Assembly: GCA_026770025.1 (NCBI GenBank)
Contig: JAMXDE010000023.1
Coordinates: 62,001-126,000, forward strand
DNA: 64,000 nucleotides
Direction of reading: 5' to 3'
From: Craspedostauros australis
Taxonomy: Eukaryota > Bacillariophyta > Bacillariophyceae > Mastogloiales > Achnanthaceae
Made by a program: the position numbers and the translations under genes. Shown piece after piece: positions 1 to 10,529 of the stretch; within the stretch, counting starts at the first letter, position 1, and every line of letters starts with the position of its first letter. A model generated the notes under the pieces. The model was given only the letters and a program-made list of their open reading frames with translations. It ran no database searches and was not told the DNA's origin.

Positions 1-750
1 GATTTTATATCATCCTCGGGAGTGAAGTTTTTCCAATAGGATCAACATCCAATTTAACGTTCTGTTACCAGTAAATACGTCGCATTCGACATTGCGATGA
101 TCGATCGAGTCGGGACCGGCGTTTCATTCGTGTATCGATCGGTTTCCTCGTGAGTTTTTTGCGCACAAAACCGTGTTTGTCCAGAACATGCGCGCGACAA
201 AGGCGAAAAACCAAAGACGCCAGACACACACGGAGAGAGGGTGAAGAGAGAGACCCAACGAATGATGCTCGCGAGATGCCGCCAACGGTCTGAGTGATGG
301 TTGTTGGATGGAGTTGTAGCTGTAGCTGTGGCTTGGGCTGTAACCGCAGCTGTACCTGTGCCTGCGACTGCAACTGCATTCTCCTCACTCTTCCTCAGGC
401 AATTTGGCAAACGAACAAAGTCCATCAACAACCTCCTCTCCAAGATCTCTCGACCACGAGCAGCTCGTAACAAAGAGAGACGAACAACTGAAACAAGGAC
501 CATCAAGCGGGATCTTCCAGAGAGTGCGACTATTCATAGTAGTACTCGCATCTATTCTACCTACGAACTGCTGTGACAGTGCTGTGGCAGTGCTGGTACA
601 GAGAGGAGGAAGCTGCTGGACTCTCTCCGGAGGAACACATTGGGGGAATGCTGTGATTGCTGCGTGCTTGCATGGAACAAGGTCCTCAAGGCAACAATAC
701 CGCACATCAGCACATATAATACTATACAAGTCGTAGTCGTACAACTCATC

Positions 751-794
751 ACAATCACAGACACAATCACAGACACAATCACAGACGCAGACGC
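751..794. repeat. 12-bp tandem repeat, three units
   Basis: The unit ACAATCACAGAC occurs three times in a row from 751 to 786 and decays into GCAGACGC. It lies about 170 bases before the myosin start codon. Confidence 0.85.
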
Positions 795-891
795 AAACGA
801 AGAACTGTGACCACTCGACTGTTACGACGGCTGCCGCCACTGCTCCTGCATTATCCATCAAAGCAACCCGATCGCATCATCTGCAAGTGCA

Positions 892-944
892 TACCAATAC
901 GAGTATCAATACGAGGACCAATACGAGGACCAATACGAGCACGA
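892..944. repeat. CAATACGAGGAC-type tandem repeat just before the myosin start
   Basis: Four imperfect copies of CAATACGAGNAC, 12-15 bases each, run up to 17 bases before the myosin ATG at 961. They would lie in the 5' leader. Confidence 0.8.
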
Positions 945-960
945 TACCATCAATTCAACA

Positions 961-3900
961 ATGAGGCCCAACAATGCGCGGCATAGATCGAATCCCAGAA
1001 GCACGGAACGCGGGCGGGAGGATACCAGGAACAGGAACTATGTGTGGGTGCGCACGGACATCGTGGAGGCTATTTGGAACAACAACGGGAGTCTGCCTGC
1101 GAATTGGAAGCCATCGAGGAAGCGAGGGCGCAACGAGGTCGGTGGCTGGGGATGGTGCCGCGCCTACGTCGTCGAGTCCACCGGGGCCAACGTGCAGTCC
1201 ACGGATCCTTCAGACGCATCGAATCAGCAACAGGAGAATCCCTTCGCCTCGGTCAAGCTGCGAGCCTCGCCGGTGCCGACGAGACACAACAAGCCATCGT
1301 CAGCTGGGGGGAGGCATCGCAAGTCCGCGCATTCGGCGTCGTCGCAAGATGCATCACCGGGCAGGATCATACTCGTCACGTTGACGGTGGACGATGAAGA
1401 GTTCGCGCCACCCCACCTACAGCAGGCAACCGTCTCCCTCAGCTACGATGCGACGGATCACAATCTGGTTTGCAGCGCGAACACGTGGTGGAACACTCTG
1501 CATCATGCCTTGCCACCCAGCGACTTGACCACCCTGACGCATCTGCATGAACCGTCAGTCGTCTACTGTCTCTGGAAACGATACCAGGAGGATCAGATCT
1601 ACACCTACACTGGCAAGATCCTGCTGGCGCTCAACCCATTCCAGCCCCTCCACCAGCTGTACGGAGACCACGTCATGGAGAAGTACTGGCAGAAAGATGA
1701 ACTGGCGGGCATCGAGAGGCCGCCACCGCACATCTACGCAATCGCCCAGGACGCCTATCAGTGCATGAGCAATCACGGTGAGAACCAATCGATCCTGGTT
1801 TCTGGTGAGTCCGGTTCGGGAAAGACGGTCACCACCAAGATCATCATGGGTTATCTGGCGACCCTGTCCCAAAAGATCGCCACAGAAGCCACTCAATCAT
1901 CGCCATCTGCTGCCAACACGAATGCAAATGCAGACGCGCACAGCGGTGTCGAGGCTCAAATCCTGCAATCCAACCCCATCCTGGAATCCTTTGGCAACGC
2001 CAGAACCGTGCGCAATGACAACAGCTCCAGATTCGGAAAGTTCATGGAGCTCCTCTTCTCGGCCAACGGCAGTCTAGTCTCTGCGTCCATCGAAACGTAC
2101 CTGCTGGAGAAGGTCCGCCTCATCAGCCCGTCCTACGGCGAGCGTAACTATCACGTATTTTATGAACTGCTGGCAGGAGTCACCCAGCGCGAACGCCAAA
2201 GCCTGTGCATCGGCAACAAGACGCTGCGCGACTTTCGCATGACGGCATGCTCTGGGACGTTCGATAGACGCGACGGGATCAGTGACCGCGAGACGTACAA
2301 CGATCTGCGCGAGGCGTTGGATACTGTCGGGTTTGCGCATGAAGAACAGCAGAGCATGTTCGCGGTCGCCAGCGCCTTGCTTCATGCATCCAATCTCACA
2401 TTCGATCGTTCCAGTGAGGCGGGGGAGGATTCGTCCCAGCTGGTGCAATCCAACCCGTCCCTGCGCTCCGTCGTGCAGCTGCTTGGTGTACCTGCCGAAG
2501 CATTGAACAATGCGCTGTGCCTGTGTGAGATCAAGGCCAGAGGCGAGTCATTCTACAAGAATCTATCGGTGGAACAAGCAACGAAGGCTGTGGAAGCCTT
2601 CATCAAGGCAACCTACGGCGCGCTCTTCACTTACATCGTGCAACGCATCAACGATTCCATCGCTCTCGGCAGCAACAGCAGCAGCGGCAGCGGCAGTAGG
2701 AGCAGTCATGGTGCTGGCGCCATGCTCGACATCAACCCACCCATGCACAGCTTCGACGGAGCAGCGCCATCAACCAGAATCGGGGTGCTCGACATCTTTG
2801 GCTTCGAATCGTTCGCGTTCAATTCGTTCGAACAGCTCTGCATCAACTACTGCAACGAAGCGCTGCAGCAGCAATTCAATCGATTCGTTTTCAAGCTGGA
2901 GCAGGACGAATACCAACGCGAAGGCATCGAATGGTCGTTCATCACCTTCCCAGACAACCAGGAAATGCTGGATCTCATCGAGAAGAAGCGCGACGGCATT
3001 CTCTCCATTCTAGACGAACACTGCAGAATACCGAGAGGTTCGGACAAGTCGTTCGCGCAGGCCATGTACGAAAAGTGTCAGGATCATCCACGCTTCTCTG
3101 CCACCAACACACAGAAGGGACAGATGAACTTCGCCATCCACCATTACGCAGGCGTGGTGGTCTACGACGCCATCGACTTCCTCGAAAAGAACAAGGACGA
3201 ACTTCCCAAGGAGACGACAGATCTGCTGATCTCATCTTCGGTGCCTTTCCTGGCAGGTCTGGGCGACATTCTTGAGCACGGCCCAATGCCGCTGACGGGA
3301 TCGTCGTCATTGGAACACGGCGATTCGCAATCCTCAGGTCTGTACATGTCAAACGAACGCAACTCCCAACTATCCCCAGGCAGCAACCACAACAACAAGA
3401 GCCTTTCGCGAGGCTCCAGCTCCCTGATACGCGAAAGCTTGGGCGCGCAATTCAGCCGCCAGCTCAAGGATCTGCGGCGTCGTATCGACTGCACGACGCC
3501 GCACTACGTACGATGTCTCAAACCGAACGACGACCTGGTTCCGCGTCGATTCGAGGCTCACATCGTTGCGGATCAGCTCAGATGCGCAGGTGTCCTCGAA
3601 GCCATTCGAGTATCGCGCGTCGGTTTCCCTCACCGCTACTTGCATGAAGCCTTCCTGCAACGATACGAGGTTCTGGTGTTACCGAAAGAAGAGAACAACC
3701 GTGGGTACTACGACGCCGGTGATCGATGCTGCGATCTCATCGATGTTCTTTCGGAGCAAATTGCAGCGCTGTTAATAGATGTGTCCGGGGGGACCGTCGA
3801 TGCCGATCAGGAACAGGAGCAGGGACTCGCAGAGCGAGAAATCGAGGAAGCTCGCAATGAACGAATCGACGAATTGATGCTCCAAGGTGTGCAAATTGGA

Positions 3901-6669
3901 AACACCAAGGTCTTCCTACAGAAGCAGCTGTACGATGCCTTGGAATTCCTACGGGCAAAGAAACTGACGCGGTCGGCCATCCTGATACAGACTCACGTCC
4001 GTCGCTTCCAAGCCGAATGCTACCGCTGGAATGTCACGCTCGCCGCCATCATAGTCCAGACCTACGCACGTCGCTTCTTTGCCATGAAACGGGCGCGGAG
4101 CATCAGGCAGGCACAGGCGGCCATCCGGATCCAGACCGCGTGGAGGATGCACCAAGCTGTGCAGTACTTCTACGCCGCGTACTGCATCTCAATGTTCGCG
4201 CAGAGGTACTGGCGAGGCAGGATATCGCGTCAGCTCTACCGAATGATCGCAGTGGATTATATGGCGCTCCGTATCCAACGGGTGTGGCGCCGGGCAATCC
4301 ATCGATTCCCCTACGTGAAGCTCAGGCGATCGGCCATAATCCTGCAGAGTCTGTGGCGGCGAAAGGAGGGTATCAACGCGATGAGGAGTCTGCGTCGTGA
4401 AGCTCGAAATTTGGATTCCGTCGCAGCAGAACGGGATAGATTCCGACAGGAGGTGCTGAATTTGCGAAGAGAGCTTGAGGAGGTGAAACATATCAACGGC
4501 TCCAACGGCTCCAACGGCGTTGGCAGTGGGGGTGGCAGCCCTCAAGGGTACGGTGTCGACAACGGCGAGGTCGATCGTTTGAAACGCGAAGTGGAAAAGC
4601 TGCAGTGCGTCCTGGCGCAAAAGCAGACCACTCTTCGAACGGAGAAGCTTGAAAACGGGAGGTTACAAGGCAAGCTTGCTGAAAAGGACTCTGCTCTGCA
4701 TCATGTGAAGGCATCATTGGGGATGAACTTATCAAACGACAATGGCCAGGACTATCGCAAGGATTATGTCAAAATGTATGGCGACGCCAACGTGAACGGC
4801 AACGGACACGTCAATGTCAATGCCAATGGTAACCGCATTGCCAACATGAGCAACGTCGTCAACACGAGTCTCAACACCATGCCCGCCATGAACGAGAGCG
4901 CCTCCACGGCCAGCTCTGGGCATCACAAGAAAAATGGATGGCTCGGGCGGATGTTTGGACGCAAAGACACGGACAGCCAGGTCTCTCTAGCCAGCTTCTC
5001 TCCGCTCCCTGTGCTGCAGCGAGCATGGTCCACTCCATCGAAGCAAAGCATGATGTCCGCCAATCAAGGCTCGTTTGATAGTCCCATGACGGAGCAGCAG
5101 GTCACGGCGCTGTACGCCAGTGCGACAGGAGGGGCCACAGTTTCCGGCAGTCCCAGCGTGGCCAACTCGAATATTTCGGTGAGCCTTCTCGACACGGAAG
5201 ATCCCGCCGATGCAAGGCCATTGCAATCGGTGTCGGAGTCGCATGGCGCAATGTACAGCGGTGCTGGAGGTGACCACAGCCGATACTCGAACAACGATTG
5301 GCACGTCACTCGGAACCTCAACGACACATTCGGATCTCAAGATCCTGACAGGGCGTACCGAGGTGATGATCCTTCCCAAAAACTGAACGGCGCGCTTGCT
5401 GAATTGCATCATGCAGTGTTGTCAAGCGATGTCGCGAAGGTCAACAAGCTGTGTGAAAATAGTTCCGACATGCACGATCTCACCAACCAAGCCGGGCGAA
5501 GAGGTCGAACGGCACTGCACCTCTCGGTCACTGTTGACAATGTTCCCATCGCGCGGACGCTGATGAAAAGCGGTGCGATTGCGAATGCACAAGATGGCGA
5601 GGGTCAGACACCGTTGCACCTCGCAACCAGCGCACCGATGACGAAGCTCCTGCTGGACACGGGCAGAGCCAATGCTAACATCCCTGACATCGACGGCGTG
5701 TGTGCTCTGCATCGCGCTGTTGAGCGGCGTGATATTGGGTCAGTGCGATTGCTGTTGGATAGCGGCGCGCGCGTCAATGCGGCCGACAACGTCCGGTGGC
5801 TCAACGCGCTTCACACCGTCGCGTTGCCAGCCAAACTCACTGCCGGGAAGGAGTATGACGAGCAAGTTCTGATGAGAGCAAGGCCGCAAATCGCCAACCT
5901 CCTCTGCAGCGCGAGCGGTCCGTCTGCAACCGAATATTTGAACGAGCAGGACCGGGAAGGCAACGCCCCGATTCACCATGCCGCCCAGATCGATACGGCA
6001 GACGCATCCGACTTGATGAACGTGTTTTTGGAAAAAGGAGCCACCCCGAATGTGATGAATGGCAGGAAGCAACCTCCTATGCTTCTGCTTTGCCACAACG
6101 ACTCGCTCCGAGCATTCGACAGCTTCCACGAGTGCCTGCACGACATGCTGTTCCACGATGCTGATCCCAACCTCCAATCGGCGACGGGATGCACGCCGCT
6201 GCATCTCAGCCTCTACCATCGTGATATCGACGGTGCGGTGCAGCTGGTGAACCGAGCCGCGGAACTGCATCTGATCTGGACCAAGCCGAAGCGATGGACG
6301 GCATTTTGGGACGACATGGGCACTGCAGAAGTGCTGCCGCTGGACATGGTGAAGGATGAGCATTCGTTGCACCGCATTCTGGCGGCCATTTCCCATCCGC
6401 CCAAGTGGGCACCGTCGCGCCCGTGGTGCATGAACTGCCGCACGGGTCTGGGAACGTTCGCGAGGGCGATATTTTGCCGTCACTGCGGACGCAACGTGTG
6501 CGGCGCTTGTGCGAGGACGACGCTTGGGCCGGAGTACTTTCCGAAGTCTTTTGAGATCTACGAGGCCTCTTGGGTCTGCGTGATCTGTGAAAAGATCCTG
6601 ATGTCACGCAAGGAAGAGACCAGCAGCAGCACGCATCCCATCTCATCGATTGGCGACGGGGACTTTTAA
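961..6669 (+). CDS. unconventional myosin with IQ motifs, ankyrin repeats and a C-terminal FYVE-like zinc finger
   Basis: Actin-based motor of 1902 aa in one exon. The head spans about residues 193-985, with the ATP-binding P-loop GESGSGKT at 282-289, the switch I region NDNSSRFGKF near 352 and the relay motif LDIFGFESF near 610. A neck with about five or six IQ motifs (about 1000-1135) would bind calmodulin-like light chains. Short coiled coil follows (about 1140-1255), then a Ser/Asn/Gly-rich linker, ankyrin repeats (about 1480-1760, for example GRTALHL and GQTPLHLA) and a Cys-rich finger (about 1820-1885) with paired CxxC motifs and a CRHCGRNVC core like FYVE domains. The tail suggests cargo or phosphoinositide-membrane binding. 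It lacks the long rod of muscle-type myosins. The start at 961 is the first in-frame ATG after the leader repeats. Myosin class not assigned. Confidence 0.95.
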   Translation: MRPNNARHRSNPRSTERGREDTRNRNYVWVRTDIVEAIWNNNGSLPANWKPSRKRGRNEVGGWGWCRAYVVESTGANVQSTDPSDASNQQQENPFASVKLRASPVPTRHNKPSSAGGRHRKSAHSASSQDASPGRIILVTLTVDDEEFAPPHLQQATVSLSYDATDHNLVCSANTWWNTLHHALPPSDLTTLTHLHEPSVVYCLWKRYQEDQIYTYTGKILLALNPFQPLHQLYGDHVMEKYWQKDELAGIERPPPHIYAIAQDAYQCMSNHGENQSILVSGESGSGKTVTTKIIMGYLATLSQKIATEATQSSPSAANTNANADAHSGVEAQILQSNPILESFGNARTVRNDNSSRFGKFMELLFSANGSLVSASIETYLLEKVRLISPSYGERNYHVFYELLAGVTQRERQSLCIGNKTLRDFRMTACSGTFDRRDGISDRETYNDLREALDTVGFAHEEQQSMFAVASALLHASNLTFDRSSEAGEDSSQLVQSNPSLRSVVQLLGVPAEALNNALCLCEIKARGESFYKNLSVEQATKAVEAFIKATYGALFTYIVQRINDSIALGSNSSSGSGSRSSHGAGAMLDINPPMHSFDGAAPSTRIGVLDIFGFESFAFNSFEQLCINYCNEALQQQFNRFVFKLEQDEYQREGIEWSFITFPDNQEMLDLIEKKRDGILSILDEHCRIPRGSDKSFAQAMYEKCQDHPRFSATNTQKGQMNFAIHHYAGVVVYDAIDFLEKNKDELPKETTDLLISSSVPFLAGLGDILEHGPMPLTGSSSLEHGDSQSSGLYMSNERNSQLSPGSNHNNKSLSRGSSSLIRESLGAQFSRQLKDLRRRIDCTTPHYVRCLKPNDDLVPRRFEAHIVADQLRCAGVLEAIRVSRVGFPHRYLHEAFLQRYEVLVLPKEENNRGYYDAGDRCCDLIDVLSEQIAALLIDVSGGTVDADQEQEQGLAEREIEEARNERIDELMLQGVQIGNTKVFLQKQLYDALEFLRAKKLTRSAILIQTHVRRFQAECYRWNVTLAAIIVQTYARRFFAMKRARSIRQAQAAIRIQTAWRMHQAVQYFYAAYCISMFAQRYWRGRISRQLYRMIAVDYMALRIQRVWRRAIHRFPYVKLRRSAIILQSLWRRKEGINAMRSLRREARNLDSVAAERDRFRQEVLNLRRELEEVKHINGSNGSNGVGSGGGSPQGYGVDNGEVDRLKREVEKLQCVLAQKQTTLRTEKLENGRLQGKLAEKDSALHHVKASLGMNLSNDNGQDYRKDYVKMYGDANVNGNGHVNVNANGNRIANMSNVVNTSLNTMPAMNESASTASSGHHKKNGWLGRMFGRKDTDSQVSLASFSPLPVLQRAWSTPSKQSMMSANQGSFDSPMTEQQVTALYASATGGATVSGSPSVANSNISVSLLDTEDPADARPLQSVSESHGAMYSGAGGDHSRYSNNDWHVTRNLNDTFGSQDPDRAYRGDDPSQKLNGALAELHHAVLSSDVAKVNKLCENSSDMHDLTNQAGRRGRTALHLSVTVDNVPIARTLMKSGAIANAQDGEGQTPLHLATSAPMTKLLLDTGRANANIPDIDGVCALHRAVERRDIGSVRLLLDSGARVNAADNVRWLNALHTVALPAKLTAGKEYDEQVLMRARPQIANLLCSASGPSATEYLNEQDREGNAPIHHAAQIDTADASDLMNVFLEKGATPNVMNGRKQPPMLLLCHNDSLRAFDSFHECLHDMLFHDADPNLQSATGCTPLHLSLYHRDIDGAVQLVNRAAELHLIWTKPKRWTAFWDDMGTAEVLPLDMVKDEHSLHRILAAISHPPKWAPSRPWCMNCRTGLGTFARAIFCRHCGRNVCGACARTTLGPEYFPKSFEIYEASWVCVICEKILMSRKEETSSSTHPISSIGDGDF

Positions 6670-7036
6670 TCGTATCATCCAACTCTATGCCAGTATGAGG
6701 AGAGAACAGAAAAAAGATCGTGGACTCAAAAGCACTCTCTGGAGAGAGTAGAGTAGAGCAGATACATTATTTTCAGGATAGTGCAGTGTGTGTTGTGTTG
6801 CTGCGTGGGATTGGTGAACTTCTATTTGCATCATGAGCTAGATACTTATACGAGTCGCACGAAACAAACGATTAACTCCATCCGTTCCGTGTTGTGTTTT
6901 GCATGTTTGAGGCTGTGCATCGATTTGAGTTTGAGTTGAATTCGTTACTGTATTCGTTGCTTCGCTTGATTTGCTTCCATCCTGCTCAGGCAGCTCATGC
7001 AGTTCGTCCAGCTCATGACGACGATGGCACGCAGGA
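6670..7036. other. convergent intergenic region
   Basis: This lies between the ends of the myosin and PGAM5-like genes and holds 3' untranslated sequence of both. I see nothing else in it. Confidence 0.6.
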
Positions 7037-8480
7037 TCACCAATTGAAGCCAGGATGCTTGGAGAATGTGCTCTTGCCGTACGTCAGGTGTCCGATATCA
7101 CCGATCATTCTGCAGCTGACTGTTCCCGTGGGGCGGATTGTGAGGTAAGTGAGGGAGCAGTTGAAAGTGCTGAATCTCAACCATGCCTCCGGTGGCATCT
7201 GCAGGGCGCGGCACAAGAAGTAACGAATCACGTTGGCATGGCACACGATGATCTCAAATTCATGTTTCGGCTGTTCCTCCGCATCGACGTCGCCCTCTGA
7301 TTCATCCTGCTCCTTGTTTTCATCAAACGGGGCTCGGTAGAAGTATTTCGCAAAGGCTCTTTCGATCCTTGGGTGAGTCTCGTCGGTCTTTTGAATGGTG
7401 GACGGGGACGCTCTACCACCTGGGATGTTGTGGCAGGGACGACCCTCGTTGAGATCGGGATCAGGTTCGGCTCTGGGGACGGCGGGCAAGTGCGCCGCGA
7501 TGAGATCAGCGGTCTCCTTGGCCCGCGTCATGTCAGAAACTCGCACGACATTGATGTTGCACGGCCCAAATTCTTTGGAGACACCATCCAGCATCTCACG
7601 CAGGCGCTTTCCGGTGAGATCGGCCTGCTCCCTGCCCAACGGCGTGAGGATCTTCTTCGTCTCGTCCTTATGATCCTCTTCGTATTGTCCATGCCGGACC
7701 AAGATGATGTGGCGCGTCACTCCTTCTTTTCGGATCTTTCGCATCCGTTGTCGGTTCTGCTCCGAGTCACCCGTTAGCTCTGGCTTTTTGCCATCCCAGT
7801 TGTCGTCCCTGCGCATTGGATTCAATCCATTGATGTGGCGTGGTGTTGTATGATATAGTGTAATTTGGTGCGATGTAATACAATACAAAACAATGCAATG
7901 GGATGAGTTGGGGAAGCCTGTTCACGGAGCAGCAACATGGATAGATGGAGATCAAAAGGCACTCAACGAAGGGCAGTGTGTTCATTGATTGGTACTGGGG
8001 CACAGTCACAGAGCAACCAAGTTGATTTCAAATCAAATCAAGTCAAGTAGCGTGAACGCAACACACCACGCCACACCACACCACACCACGACGCATGATA
8101 AGACAACGAACTTCAGTTTCTCTGTGTGCACTCTCTTCTCCTCCACTTCATGTACTCAATACACTCAATGTACTCAATGCATGGTTATAAACCATGACGT
8201 ACCACAGAGGATACTTGACCCTTGGCTGCCAAAGTTGGCGTTTCGGGAACAGTCTCCCGAAATCTCCCTTGGCATCGGGCATCATGCCAAAGCCTGCTGC
8301 GCTGCTGTCCTTGGGCTCGACCTTGAGCGAACCGGCCTCCGAGTTGGAGCTGGAGGTTGATCCTGAATCGCACATCGTCTCACCGTTTCTTTGATTGCTG
8401 AGAATGAAGCTTTGCGCCAACACAGCGCTCAAGGCCCCAGCGTGGCTCGCACGAGCGAAACGCATGAAATTAAACGACAT
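7037..8480 (-). CDS. PGAM5-like histidine phosphatase, two exons
   Basis: Join of 8480..8203 and 7808..7037 (349 aa). The donor is GTACGT and the acceptor is GCAG; the 394-base intron interrupts a Trp codon. The join creates WDDNWDGKK, which matches the WDPNWD segment of animal PGAM5, so the split is well supported. The phosphoglycerate-mutase-fold phosphatase domain has the catalytic RHG (R131-H132 in VRHGQ), the TPLGREQA motif and the second catalytic histidine in CHANVIRY. PGAM5 proteins are Ser/Thr or His protein phosphatases, often mitochondrial. The N-terminal 40 residues could be a short targeting or membrane segment. An insert rich in Glu/Asp lies before CHANV. Reading the second exon alone from an upstream ATG gives a 283-aa product with a nonsense N-terminus from the intron. 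Confidence 0.9.
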
Positions 8481-9071
8481 GGTTGCGGACGGTCAGCGTG
8501 GATTCCTTCGTTTGTACTAGGATGGATGCGTGCTTGTGAAATCAGCGGCGTTTGCGAGATGTGCAATGATGAGGAGAAGGAGCAGGAAGTCTTCCACGAT
8601 GTGTGCATGTGTGCTCTTCAGTTTCGATTGTGTCTCCCCTCTCGTGCGGTTGGCCGTCGTGTTGTGATCTGTGTTCGTCTGCGCGTGTGTTTTCGCGTAG
8701 TTGTGGTTGATGTCGGAAGCACAGCGAAAAAGTGGAAGGATTAAAATCTGGATATTTTAGTCAAGTTGGTCGAAGATCGATAGTTAGCTGCTCCACCAAC
8801 AAAAATTGCTCCTAAAAATACCCTGAAATGAAGCCTGCGATTGAATGAGTTATCGACTATCATGAAATAGACCAGAAAGCTAATTCTGAGCCAAACTCAT
8901 CGTTGTTGTCCACAAAAGAAGAGCGTGGTTCGAAGATCTTCGGCACCACCTCCGCCATCGAATCGGACGCGAACGAGTGCTCGTCGTTAGGCTCAAAGAG
9001 AAGGGAGAAAGAGAGGAAGCACGAACGCACTCGCACAGATCACTTCGATCGTATTCGCAGAACAGTCCTGA
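8481..9071. other. divergent promoter region
   Basis: This separates the PGAM5-like gene (leftward) from the PNPOx-like gene (rightward) and should hold both promoters. It is AT-rich around 8745-8880. No gene seen. Confidence 0.55.
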
Positions 9072-9995
9072 ATGAAGTACCACAGTCGTGCAATCTGTTT
9101 CCTTGTGGCTGCATCTGCAAGATCTCTGTGCGGTGAAGCTCTGGCGACGAACGCTAACTTTGCAAGGAGCAGATCAGTCTTTGGAGCTGCTGCTGGTATC
9201 TCGCAGTCTCTGTCACCATCTACAAGTGCGATTGCGAGCACGAGCACAACAAGAGCAATAGGTGCATCTCGTTTGACATCCTCATTGTCGCTATCATCAA
9301 GCCCATCGAGCCCATCAGAAGGCAAAGATACTGTTGCCACCATGTCGGCATCCACCACATCCTGGCGATCATTGCTGGAAGTCTCCATCGCCAAGAGCCG
9401 CAAAATCCGCGGTTCCAACTACGTCCAGCTATCCACCGTTCAGGATGGCGAACCACGTTGCCGCACGGTGGTCTTTCGCGGATTCCAAAATCTGCCGGCC
9501 GACCACCCCGATTCCAACCTGTGCGATGACAAGACGTGTGTCCTCAAGATGTGCACGGATCTGCGTTCGCAAAAGGTCACGCAGAACACCAAGCAACCTA
9601 TCGCCGAGATGGTCTGGTGGTTTCCCAAGACCAGCGAGCAGTATCGCATCCGCGGTGTTCTGCGGTTGTTGGATGGCAGCGGCGACAGTGACGCGGACAA
9701 GGCGTACACCGTCGCGAGGAAGGAGCTGTGGGGGAACATGGCCGATTCGAGTCGTGAGAGTTTCCTCAATGAGGCCCACCCTGGCGAGGATCTTGTCGAT
9801 CCATCCACCTTGACACCACCACCGGCAGGTGGGCGAGATGAGGATGGCAAGGTCCTGCCGGTTCCCGAGCGCTTTCTTCTCATGCTGCTGGATCCGACGG
9901 ACATTGACTACCTTTGCTTGACAGGCGACCAGTACCGTCAGATCGACACGAAGGATCCAGAGAAGGGTTGGGTAAGCAAGCGCGTCAATCCATAG
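9072..9995 (+). CDS. PNPOx-like FMN-binding protein (Alr4036 type)
   Basis: 307-aa split-barrel flavoprotein related to pyridoxamine 5'-phosphate oxidase. The core starts near residue 97 (WRSLLEVSIAKSRKIRGSNY), continues through the FMN-binding strand EPRCRTVVFRGF, then TDLRSQKV and AEMVWWFPKTSEQYRIRG, and ends with LDPTDIDYLCLTG. This pattern matches the Alr4036 group of PNPOx-like proteins, whose substrate is generally unknown. The first 20 residues are hydrophobic and could be a signal peptide, followed by a Ser/Thr/Ala-rich stretch like a transit peptide, so organelle targeting is possible. An Ala, Ser and Thr-rich leader of about 95 residues makes alternative starts possible, for example the ATG just before SASTTSW. 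No intron needed. Confidence 0.85.
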   Translation: MKYHSRAICFLVAASARSLCGEALATNANFARSRSVFGAAAGISQSLSPSTSAIASTSTTRAIGASRLTSSLSLSSSPSSPSEGKDTVATMSASTTSWRSLLEVSIAKSRKIRGSNYVQLSTVQDGEPRCRTVVFRGFQNLPADHPDSNLCDDKTCVLKMCTDLRSQKVTQNTKQPIAEMVWWFPKTSEQYRIRGVLRLLDGSGDSDADKAYTVARKELWGNMADSSRESFLNEAHPGEDLVDPSTLTPPPAGGRDEDGKVLPVPERFLLMLLDPTDIDYLCLTGDQYRQIDTKDPEKGWVSKRVNP

Positions 9996-10529
9996 GGCGA
10001 CGATGCAGCTACAATGCTAAGCAATAGCTCTTAGGAAGAGCTTGTACGCTATTTTAGAAATATGGGTTGGACACTGCGCACTGGTACGACGACCTGCGAG
10101 CACATGCGTGTGAGAAAAGTGGTTCCTTCACCTTGAATTCATGTGATGGCATGGGTTGGTCTCTAGAGAAGCCGATCAACAAGTAGTATCATCAAAGAGC
10201 AGTATTCCAGAAATAGGAATCAGCTACTTAAACTAATCGAAGGACGTAGTGTGTGGTACTTCAGATCAAAGCATACCAGTAGTGTGCATTATTCTAAACC
10301 ACACATCTACTCCTGTTTGTCGCTGTGTTGGTTGAATGCTCGTAGCATACGGGTACGTTGGCGCCATACTCGTAATATATTCAACGCTGCATCACGATAG
10401 CTGCCTGTTAACAGACGTTCGTGCATCATTGGAGCAAGTTGCATCGAGTACCGGTACTGTTCATCAAGATAGTACATCATACAGTGCTCTGTTCTGCTCG
10501 ACTCGACTCGACTAGAGAGAGAGATCGAT
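9996..10529. other. convergent intergenic region
   Basis: This lies between the 3' ends of the PNPOx-like and JMJD6-like genes. The short frames in it lack any family signature. Nothing else seen. Confidence 0.6.

Larger units (their letters stand above)
1..960. other. non-coding 5' flank of the myosin gene
   Basis: I see no convincing gene here; the open frames on both strands are low-complexity and have no family signature. The stretch holds two short tandem repeats close to the myosin start, listed separately, and probably includes the myosin promoter and 5' leader. Confidence 0.6.

Noticed and set aside
7809-7888. 283-aa version of the PGAM5-like protein starting inside the intron
   Set aside because: Its first 27 residues are intronic; the spliced form restores the WDxNWD motif and a proper N-terminus.
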